Shown here: in pieces, positions 55,571 to 64,000 of the stretch | Layout: every line of letters begins with the position of its first letter | Numbering within the stretch: the stretch's first letter is position 1 | NCBI RefSeq assembly: GCF_965638725.1 | Contig: NC_134974.1 | Span: 62,001-126,000 of the forward strand | Direction of reading: 5' to 3' | Length of the DNA: 64,000 bases | Source: Aptenodytes patagonicus | Taxonomy: Eukaryota > Chordata > Aves > Sphenisciformes > Spheniscidae | Made by a program: the position numbers and the translations under genes | The notes under the pieces: generated by a model | Database searches by the model: none | What the model was told of the DNA's origin: nothing | The model's input: only the letters and a program-made list of their open reading frames with translations

Positions 55571-55888
55571 CCCCTGGAGTGGCCCCTGGCCCTGCACCAC
55601 CCCCCTCCCCCTCTTGCTGGTTCATCACCGCCTGGAGACCCCGAGTCCCCGCGCCTGGCCATGAGGTGCCCTTTGTCCCCTGTCCCACAGGTGCCTGGCT
55701 GTGAGGTGCCCTGTGTCCCCCCTCACCATGGATCCTGGGCCATGGGGTCCTCCCTGTGTCCCCCATCCCCATATGTCCCAAGCCCTCGGATCCCCCCCAT
55801 GTCCCCAGCCCCACTGTTCCCTGGCCATGGGGTGCCCCACGCTTTCTCACCCTGCCCTGTCCTCAGCACAGTCCCCATGTCCCCACAG

Positions 55889-56032
55889 CGCTCCCAAGCG
55901 TGCCAGAGGGCACCCAGGCATGGGGGACACAGTGCCTGACCCCCAAGAAGACTCTCGGCACCCTCTGTGCCCCCCACCTCAAACCCAGCACCAAGCACTC
56001 CTGCAACACCCACCCCTGCACCCTGGAGCTCG
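55889..56032 (+). CDS. ADAMTSL4: TSP1-repeat exon, ADAMTSL4-like
   Basis: Acceptor CCCCATGTCCCCACAG and donor GTAAGG enclose 144 nt. The reading TQCLTPKKTLGTLCAPHLKP is followed by TKHSCNTHPC, the second half of a thrombospondin type 1 repeat with its C...C..KP...CN..PC pattern. It ends in phase 1, as needed for the next exon. ADAMTSL4 is inferred from the TSP1-PLAC order and from the neighbour MCL1 in tail-to-tail orientation, as in human. The secreted protein acts in fibrillin microfibrils. Confidence 0.68.
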
Positions 56033-56118
56033 GTAAGGGGCTGGGGCAGGAGGGGGGCTGGGGGGCCAGGACACTGGGGTCCCCAGTGCCCCATCCCTCA
56101 GTTTCCCCCCACCAGCAG

Positions 56119-56549
56119 ACAAGAGTTGCAGGGACACATATCCCAACTGTGCAATGGTGGTCCAGGCCCAGCTCTGCGTCTGCTGCACCACCTGCACCCA
56201 CAACCCCCACTGCCACCCCTGGCCCATAGCCCCCCAGGACCCCACAGCCACCCCCGGCCCACAGGACACCTCTGGAGGGACAGCAGCCACATGGGGCAAA
56301 TTAATTTGGCGTGCCACCTGCTTCCCACGGGGAGTGGGGGGACAGGCCATGCATCACGCATGCCCCCATCAGGGGCTGTGGTGCTCCACAGCCTGTCCCC
56401 AGCGTCCCCGCAGGCACTGTCCTGCTTGGGGACACCCCGGTGTCCTGCCTATTCCCTGCACCGCTCCCGGGCACCCCATGGGACATGTACATCAGTGCTG
56501 GGGTGCACGGGGCACCCCCAGCCCCGGTGGGGTGTGGGACTGGGGCTGA
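56119..56549 (+). CDS. ADAMTSL4: PLAC-domain terminal exon, ADAMTSL4-like
   Basis: Acceptor CCCCCCACCAGCAG, then DKSCRDTYPNCAMVVQAQLC, the first half of a PLAC domain. The two closing Cys blocks (CCTTC) follow after one residue, while PLAC domains normally have about eight or nine residues with tyrosines in between, so about 25 nt seem deleted or replaced. The frame then runs about 115 codons past the domain to TGA at 56547-56549, unusual for a family whose proteins end soon after PLAC. The real end may therefore differ, or the gene is decaying. Confidence 0.6.
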
Positions 56550-57109
56550 GCCAAGTGGGACAGGGCTATTCAGGAGCACTGGCCATGGGGCTGTTAGCAG
56601 CATGCCAGACGCGGGGCTGGGGACTGGGTGCTGGCCATGGGGCTGGGTGCTGGCCACGGGCACGGGTGCTGCTGGAACACCATGTCCTGCCAGCACATTC
56701 CTGCCTGAGTCACTGCCGGTTCCTGCCTGGGCAGGTCCACGGCCACAGCCCCACAGCAGCCCCACGCTGGCGCCACGCAAGGCCCACACCAGCCCCACTC
56801 CACCCCACGCCCTGCAGCTAGGCCAGCCCCACACACACGCACTCAAACCCTGCCCCAATCAGTGCATATACACATGTATAAGTGCCCGTACCCCCACTCA
56901 CTCCTATGCCCCCCCCACCTTATAAACCCTATAACTGCAGAGCCCTACCCACAACCTGTACACTCCCTCTGCCCTATACACACGCCCTATACGCCTTATA
57001 ACCCCCACATCCTGTACTCCCTAAAGCCACACAAACACGCCTGTGTCCCACACTCGCACTGTTTACACCCCCACACCTCAATACACACGCCCTACACCCG
57101 TCATAACTC

Positions 57110-59880
57110 CCATGCCGGGGGGGGGGGGGACTGAGGCGCCCAGGCAAGGAGGAGGAGGGAGGCCTTCGTCAGGGCAGCCTCCTGCCCAGGGCCAGGCTTG
57201 TGAGCCGGAGGAGGCGGGGGGGGGGGTGACTGCAGCCACCCCGGTGTCACCCCAGGGCCTGGGCGGGGGATGGGCCGCACCGGACGCCTGGGTTCCTGGA
57301 AGAGGCCCACGTGACTTCCCCATATGCTATTAGCAGCCCTTGTTGCTGGGCAGAGCTTTGCCGAGTGGGCCAGAACCCAAGGGTGCACCCCAACACCCGG
57401 CACCCCGAGAGGGGCCAGAGTGGGTGGGGGCAGCAGGGCCCAACCCCTGGGCTTAGCCCGGGGAGGGGACGGGAGCCCACCGGAGGCCAGCGTCCCTTCC
57501 CTGGGGGGACGGGGTGGGACCCCAGGCAGCCGCCCGGGCCGCACACCCTTCCACTGGAAGCCAGTGGCGGGGGGGGGGGGGGGGGGGGCAGACTGAGGCC
57601 TGACAGGCTCATTACAGGAATGCAGTGACACCCCCCCACCCCCTGCCTGCCAAAACCAACAACCAAATATTTGTCATTTCAGCCCAAATGAGTCACCCAC
57701 CCCCACACCCAGCGGCCTCCCCTGCAGGGACAATCCCAAGGAGCCTGGCGGGGGGTGGGGGGCTGGGGTGGTCCCCAGCACCCACCCGTGGCCACCCTGA
57801 TAACCCCGGGGCTGTTCCTTGGGGGGGGGGGGGGCAGTGCTGCTCCAGAAAGCCCCTCTCCCCCCAAAGCCTCCCCATTTCAAGGACCTGTCCCGGGGGG
57901 GGGGGGGGGGGTGTCCTGTCCCTGCTCAGACCCCCTGACTCAACTCCCAGGGGCTCCTCATGGACCCAGCCCCACACTGCCCCCCCCCAAGACACCACCT
58001 CTGGGAAGGGGCTTCACCACCCTGCTCCACAGATGCGGGAGGGGGGCAGTGTCCCCCCCCAGGGCAGGTTGCAAGGGGAAGCGCTGTGCCAGCAAGATAG
58101 GGGGGCAGCCCCGGAACAGCCCCCCAACCTCCTGGAACCCCCCCGGAGAGTAAAGGGACACATTTGGGGCAAAAGCAGCCCAGGCTCCTGTCACGAGAAA
58201 TAACACAAAATATTATCCAAGCCCCCAACACAGGACTGGGGCCACCGAGCCAGAAATGGGCAGGAATTAGGGGTTTTTTTGCCCAGCCAGGGGATTTTCT
58301 GCATTTGCATGTGCCCCCCTCCACCCACGAGCAATGTCAACGTGAGCTTTCGAACGCCCTCCCTGCCAGAGGCAGCAGGGCCAGATCCTGGTTCAGCCCT
58401 GTTTGGTGCAGAGGAGGCAGCAGGAGGGGAGGGTGCTGCTTTTCCAACACTTCCCCTCACACCACGGGGCAGCACCCAAAAGCCTGGCCGACGGCAAGAA
58501 ATGCCCACCCGCCCTCTTTCCTAGGAGTCCCAGGGGACCCCAAATCAGCCAGGCCGGCTGCTGAAGAGGCCCCTAACCTGCAGCCACCCCCACACACCAT
58601 CAGACGTAGCGGCTGCTTTAATTCCCCGCCCACACCCTCTTATTTACACAAAAAGGTTCAGAGAAGTTGAAGCCGGCTTCTGTGAAAAGCCCTCGCTGGA
58701 GAGGAAGAGGAAGCCCCTGGTTTATCGGCACCGAGCCGGGCATTATCGGAGCTCTGCGGCTTCCAGGAAGCGCCAGCAGCCCCGACCCCCTCCGCGCCGG
58801 CCAGCACCTTTGCATATTTCCATGGCAAAGGCCCAGCTTTGCATGAGGGCCCCACCACACCCCGGGGGACCGAGCAGGCCCAAAATAGCCCACAAAGACA
58901 CAGCATTCAAAAAAAAAAACCACCCCACCAAAAAAACATTTTGCAATATCTGCATAGCAGGGCTGAGCCACCAGCTTGTTTTCAGTAGCGAGGGCCTCGC
59001 CAGCACTGCAGGAAGCTGTCACCTCTCCCCTGCCTCGCCCCATCTGCAGTAAGGCTTGACAGCCAACGGGTCTGGAGCCGCCAGCAGAGTTTTTGGGGTA
59101 GGGAAGTGCTTTGCCCCTCAGGAGGGGGATTTTCCAGCCAAGGCTCCCACAGCAGAGCTGGCCCTGGCAGGAGGAAGCTGTTCATCAAACCACTGCCCGA
59201 GCAAGGTCTGCTCATAACTGGGCTGCGCCCTCCCGCCCCAGGCGGGCCACACGCTTCCTCCATCCCCGACCTGCAGGAATCGAAACTCGGGGGCCACAGG
59301 GCAGGGTGAGGTCTGGGGCAACAGAGTCCACCTACAGAGGCCTCCTTGGCAACTGCAACACCAGCTTGCTCTGCCCAGGCAGAGAGGCAAGACTAATGCG
59401 AGACAACCAAAGCTACACGGTGTCCCCCCCGCCTTGGAAGGGGCGAGGAGCACAGCTCACCCCGGGGCTCTGGGAAGAGTCCCCTCTCCCCAAGGCTGCG
59501 GGCCCCCGCCTCACTGACAGCAGAGGGTGACAAGCCCCAGCCGCCAAGCACAGGCACCCAGAGAGCCACAGCACGCTTCGGGACGCCACAAGAAAAGCTG
59601 TTTCGAAGCGTGCAGGCACTGAGCACAAGGCGCCTTGCGGACTGCCCCCACCCACGTACACGGTGAAGGAGAAGAGCGTCTCAGCACGGAGCAGCTCCGG
59701 GGAGCCCCGACAGGTGACACAAGACACCCAGAGCAGTTTTCCACAGCCCGCAGAGGCTTTCTAATAACCAAGAGGCTGTGGGGCGCCCCACGGGCAGCAT
59801 CCGTGCAAACAGGCCCACATCAGCAAAACAGAGCAGGAGCATTTAGCATGTCAGCGTTTCATTACAGGAAGTGGCAAGTT
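57110..59880. other. GC-rich intergenic interval between ADAMTSL4-like and MCL1
   Basis: No exon is recognised. Poly-G runs of 10-19 occur at 57119-57130, 57570-57588, 57821-57834 and 57895-57911. Single consensus-like sites include TGAGTCA (AP-1, about 57688) and ATTTGCAT (octamer, about 58301), but without conservation data they are only suggestions. ORFs of up to 192 codons are present on both strands, driven by G+C content. Confidence 0.35.
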
Positions 59881-59906
59881 TTACACTAGAAGATTGAGAA
59901 AAGACA

Positions 59907-61562
59907 TTTATTGACAAAACTAAGTGCTTGTTCAGCAAACAAGCAGGTCTGACAATAGCACCATCTTTCAGCTCTCCACTTGGGTTTCCATTGGGCATCA
60001 CTCGGGCTGCAGGTCGAGCACCGTGGACGAGGATGTTCCTCGCTGTGCAGGACCGGGTCCCAGAGAGTAGAGCTCCCCAAGAACCAACCAATCCACGGTC
60101 GGAGGGCACGAGGCGGACGAGCACTGCAAGCCCACTGAGAAGCAACACTACCAGCTGGGGACCAGGGACCAAGGCCAGGGCCGGCACCAACGGACTCGCA
60201 CAAGCTGCAGATCCAAGCCGACGAGTTTTATTCTGCTCCAGGACATTTACATTCAAACATCATTTTCGTTCGACTCATGGCTTAGAGCATCAAAATGAAA
60301 GGAAGACAAGGAAGCAACTGATACCGACTTCCACAGCTCCCCACCCGCTAGAAGGGCTAGAATAACCAAAAAGATTATAATGAACAGAAACATCAACTGT
60401 TGCCAGCAAGCCGTGGGCACAATGAGAGTCCACCAGGCCACTGATCCTTGCTACACTCCCTGGCAATGTTGCTCAAGTGCATCAGAGAAAGGCTCACTTG
60501 GAGTCAAGGCAGGAGAAGGCTTCGCCACAAAAATGCTACTTCACATGAGGAATGAAGTACAGTGCACCCATAAGCAGTTCTACCACACTGAAAATTCCTC
60601 CATTTTGTATCATTAACTCTGTAAAAATGTACATATTCTACAGATTTATAGATATTTACAGGTTCTCTACAGCCTCCCCAACCCATGTGGGGTTTTACAT
60701 ACTTACAAATGCACTCCTTATTTTTAAACTGCTTGTGTGTGGTGAGTCGCATCAGTGTAGCCGAGATCAGCCAGACAGGCCAATGCAGCCGCACCGCAGC
60801 TGGCTGTGGTTACTGCCCTGAGCCCCGCCGCACCCCTCCTGCCCCCCGATGCTCCCCTGCCTGCTCAGTGACCTGGCTGAAGCCCTGCTGGGAGGGAAGA
60901 GGCCATGCAGGGCTCCAGCACCCCATGTTCTGGCAGCAGGTGGCACGTCTTGGCTGCTGGCGCAGCTCTACCACTTCTGGAGGGCGGATGCGTGCAGAGC
61001 CGGCAGCAGCTGAAGGCCTGCTCACCAGCACACCTGGGGGCAGGCGCAGGCTCGCACAACACCCGGCATTCAATGCTTCTGCTCCAACAGAAAAGCCACA
61101 AGTTTAGGCAGGACACCAGCAGCAGAAGATGCTATTTCCAGAAACCCACAACCACAACCCTAAAACATCTGCTCCACACACAGCTGCTGTGCCAAGCCCA
61201 GGAGGCTTCAGTCCAGACAAGAGCTGCTGGTGCTCACTGGCTTGCTGCTAAGCAGATCGGTTCCCTCCGGGATAAAACTGAAGCAGTCCACTTGAGCTTT
61301 CTGTCATCATCCTCTTGAAGGAAGCAGAATATAAATTCTTCCACTTTCTGTTCCCAAAGCAATCAATCCTCATTGGTACCCACAATCTGACCGGATCACA
61401 CCTTCCTTCTTAGGAAAGGATTGCTCAAGAAGATGCCTAGATATTCTCCCTGGGTCACTCAAGTCCAGCTTCATAAGTACTCACAGGAGGAAGTGATCAG
61501 CTCACCAGCCCCAAACAGAGCCGGTCCACCCAGAGTTTTGTCCCTCTGCAGCATACCCTGGC
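59907..61562 (-). other. MCL1: MCL1 3'UTR (putative)
   Basis: Follows the MCL1 stop codon on the minus strand. AATAAA signals (plus-strand tttatt) lie at 59907-59912 and 60228-60233, giving a UTR of about 1.3 or 1.65 kb, and the region 60590-60680 is AT-rich. MCL1 mRNAs have long, unstable 3'UTRs, so the size is reasonable. The end point is inferred from the signals only. Confidence 0.5.
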
Positions 61563-61679
61563 TCACCGGATCATGTAGGCCAAGCTTGCTCCCAGTCCAG
61601 CCACACCTGCAAACGCCATCAGTACATTTCTGATGCTGCCTTCTAGGTCCTCGACTCGAAAGAATTCAACAAAGCCCTC
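61563..61679 (-). CDS. MCL1: MCL1 exon 3, C-terminus
   Basis: Acceptor CTTTCTCCTAG, then EGFVEFFRVEDLEGSIRNVL and the hydrophobic tail ending YMIR before TGA (61565-61563). This is the BH2 end and the C-terminal membrane anchor that places MCL1 in the outer mitochondrial membrane. The 38 codons match the human exon 3 in length and sequence class. It joins exon 2 after the Trp codon in phase 0. Confidence 0.95.
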   Translation of the reverse strand, partial: EGFVEFFRVEDLEGSIRNVLMAFAGVAGLGASLAYMIR

Positions 61680-62155
61680 CTAGGAGAAAGAAGGGAAAGT
61701 CATTTCCGCGCCAGCCACCCTTCTTTGGCAGGAAGGCATGGAAAGCCTTTTTCCCTGGCAGAGTGGGCTGGGGTACAGCCTGCCCAGCACATCCACCGAG
61801 TGCGCTCCCCCAGACTCACTACAGCCACAGCCCGCGCCACAGAAGCGGCAATCAGGAGACAGCACCAAAGCAGCTGTGGACCAGCTTCAAGCAAGCTCAG
61901 CACACCCAGGATTGACTCGGCTTTGGGAATGACGCCCCCTCTGCGCTGGGCAGAGGCACATTTTTAGCTCATTGTAAGGAGCTCCTGAAACACCAGAACT
62001 CTGGCTAGATGTTTCAGACTGTGGTTTTAACTGGAACAGTGAGTCATCTCTGTGCTTTGCTGACACACGTGGTTGTCAGTGAGCAGGTCACAGAAATAGG
62101 AAAATATTGGATTGTTCTGAAAAGCTCGCAGTGTTCGGGACAGGCAGTGACTCAC

Positions 62156-62403
62156 CCAGCCTCCCTGGCTCATTAGCCACTCGCGCTTAGATGAGACGAG
62201 CGCGTCCGTGATGATCCCTGCCAGCGAGCTGATGCACTTCTCCTGGTTTATGCTTTTCAGGTGTTTTGCAACAAAGGCACCAAATGAGATGAGCGTCACC
62301 ACTCGACCCCAGTTTGTTACTCCATCACTGAACACGTGGGCAGCCACTTCACATACTGACTGCAGATCTTCCTCCTTCTGGATTTCCAGCTTCCGAAGCA
62401 TTC
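62156..62403 (-). CDS. MCL1: MCL1 exon 2 (BH1 and start of BH2)
   Basis: Acceptor GCATCTCTTGCAG and donor GTGAGT enclose 248 nt, the same length I recall for human exon 2, whose skipping gives the short isoform. It reads GMLRKLEIQKEEDLQSV, then HVFSDGVTNWGRVVTLISFG (BH1 with the NWGR motif), FVAKHLKSINQEKCI and ends REWLMSQGGW. MCL1 binds BH3-only proteins, BAK and BAX to block apoptosis. No break is visible. The product is clearly functional in this part. Confidence 0.97.
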
Positions 62404-64000
62404 CTGCAAGAGATGCTGGTTTAGAGGCAGGCAAGCACATGACACTGAATACCCTGCAAGGCCACCAGTGAGAAGATGCAGCCCCCACATGCTAGGTCCA
62501 AAAGCTGTAAGAGTCACTGCCAAGCATCAGTGATGGAGAGCAAGTACCTGCCTGCTTCTGCAGAGGGTTCTGCTGCTCACGCTTGCCTGAGCCAGACAAA
62601 AAACAGCCCATAACCTATTTCTAGTTCCTTCCTCCCCACCTTGGGCACAGCTGCCGTCTCTGTGCACGTCACGCTCCCCTATCTCACAAGGGCTTTAAAG
62701 CCCCACCACGTCAAAACCACAGCACAGAAGTCAGTTTGCAGCCTGGCACGAGCCCTGCTCCTCAAGCCGAAACAAAGGACGGTCACCTATGGCCAGGCAG
62801 ATGTGTCGCCATTTTATTAATGTGGTTTTAGTGACTGGAACAACAGAACTCCCCAGTTCGGCCTGCAGTGCCCCCTCATGAATAAGCAAACAAGACAAGC
62901 CTTTACGAAACTGAAAGGCTTTACTTGTTGTTGCTCAAACTAACAGGAAGCCTTCCTGAAGCCAGTTCCTTTTCTGCACACACGAAGGTAACCGTCCCTA
63001 CAGAAGCCTCAGATACCAACGCCAGCTCGTGTTGGTCTGTACATTCCTCCCAAGCATGGCTCGTTCAACGAGCACATCCATGAATTTCACCAAGGTAACC
63101 AAACCCACAGGCTTTCACATCAGCACAAGGAAGAAACTGAAGCCCTTTGCATTAAAAAAAAAAAAGCACACCACAAAAAACTGGAACATCCTCCCACAAG
63201 AAGGAAGGTGTTTCACCACACACTGTCTCAGGAAGAAATGCAGACACCACCCTTCTGTGCCCAGCACCATCCTGATCTGGGATCAGACGCGGTGCGGTGC
63301 GCCAAAAGCAGTCCCAGCACGAGCCCCAAGGCCAGGAGCTCAGCCCCACCACCCCAACGGCTCAGGCTAGCCCCAAAACAGCTAATTTCTGAGTTACACA
63401 AAACCAGGTCAAAATGGTTGGTTCTCGCTTCCAGTCCATTGCCAGGACACTCTGCAGCAAGGGCACCTGCTCATCCAAGCCCAGGCACTGGGGTTCAAGT
63501 TTCTATAGCTATTCTAGCACTCATCAGACATGGGCAAAATACATTAAAATAGCTGTAAGCCAAGCACATTGTCCGGGAGAATTTCTCCCCCAGAAACCCC
63601 CTTCCACCCAAGCCAGGGGTGTGAGGAGTTTAAACTCCTGAGCTAACTAATCTTTGGATGCTCGGGATTATTTCCATACAGTCGTGCTGAGCAAAGCAGG
63701 ATGCAAGAAGGAACTGGGGCTAATCTGTAACTAGATTATCTCGTCTGCACACGTTACCAGCCGTTTTTCCACCTCCCAGTCGAACAAAGTTCAGTTTCAT
63801 TTTTAATCACTTCTCAGTGCTTTAACTCCCTCGAAACCAGGGCCACATCCCATCCGGTAAATGACGCGGCCGAGCGCCCAGGCGCCCCCCACCCCCGCCA
63901 GCCGGGGGGGGGGGGGGGACGGACGGCACAGCGGCCTTGCTCCAGCCCCGAGGGCCAGCTCCCACCTAGGCCTCCCCCAGCCCCTGCTACGCGGCAGCCT
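62404..64000 (-). other. MCL1: MCL1 intron 1 or assembly junction
   Basis: Exon 1 of MCL1 (N-terminus, PEST region and BH3) should lie upstream on the minus strand, that is at higher coordinates. I find no BH3-like LRRVGDGV coding or exon 1 donor up to 64000. As far as I recall intron 1 is a few hundred bp in mammals. Either the intron is longer here or the GC-rich exon is missing or beyond the window. A run of 15 G lies at 63905-63919. Confidence 0.4.

Noticed and set aside
55470-55939. Pro-rich plus-strand ORFs of 65-157 codons
   Set aside because: They overlap a decayed TSP1 exon and C-rich intron-like sequence, and their frames do not follow the TSP1 frame.
57119-57911. Poly-G runs considered as regulatory G-quadruplex cluster
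   Set aside because: Single homopolymer runs in a GC-rich interval; could be sequencing or assembly artefacts and show no conserved spacing.

Overview
This window is vertebrate, almost certainly avian, and looks like a repeat-choked microchromosome segment. The evidence is (i) two CR1 LINEs with the bird/reptile-type 3' end of ATTCTATG-like octamers, (ii) a recognisable MCL1 gene (exons 2 and 3, minus strand) lying tail-to-tail with the last exons of an ADAMTSL4-like gene (plus strand), the same neighbour order as on human 1q21, a block I recall as carried by chicken chromosome 25, and (iii) many minisatellites, G-runs and endogenous retroviruses. No bacterial-style operons, CRISPR arrays, rRNA or tRNA genes were seen.

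Layout. 1-1.2 kb: a possible last exon plus 3'UTR of an unnamed minus-strand gene. 1.2-2.1 kb: a tandem repeat of about 380 bp. 2.4-22.9 kb: three copies of a macro-repeat of about 2.2 kb. Copy 1 is split by a 12.4-kb class I-like provirus (2805-15167, TSD GCAGC). That provirus carries a nearly full-length CR1 inside its own 5' LTR and a solo LTR inside pol. Copy 1 also holds a second CR1 with a nested solo LTR. The macro-repeat contains short minus-strand exon-like segments with good splice sites; in copy 2 six of them join in phase without a stop. 23.1-29.3 kb: further exon-like segments, then about eleven copies of a repeat of about 265 bp. A diverged direct duplicate of this block lies at 51.6-54.6 kb. 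29.3-33.0 kb and 42.5-44.3 kb: purine-rich arrays of about 87-bp units, each followed by a copy of one 0.8-kb segment (34.7-42.1 kb, split by a provirus, and 44.3-45.1 kb). 33.5-34.6 kb: a G-rich minisatellite. 35137-41704: a full-length minus-strand ERVL-like provirus (TSD AACTG) with an unusual membrane-protein ORF ahead of gag. 45.1-45.95 kb: a CpG island with two palindromic NRF1-type sites. 47.4-47.75 kb: a truncated LTR. 48.3-50.1 kb: an Fc-receptor-like pseudogene (minus). 54.65-55.2 kb: a 60-bp minisatellite. 55.45-56.55 kb: ADAMTSL4-like terminal exons. 59.9-62.4 kb: MCL1 3'UTR, exon 3 and exon 2.

How it fits together. The cellular genes that can be named are MCL1 (anti-apoptotic BCL2 family), ADAMTSL4 (extracellular TSP1/PLAC protein) and an Fc receptor-like immunoglobulin-domain gene; only MCL1 looks intact in what is visible. 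The rest was built by repeated segmental duplication followed by insertion of CR1 and LTR elements. Several insertions can be ordered, because target-site duplications and empty paralogous sites are preserved. All viral genes here are old broken copies and are described only as such.
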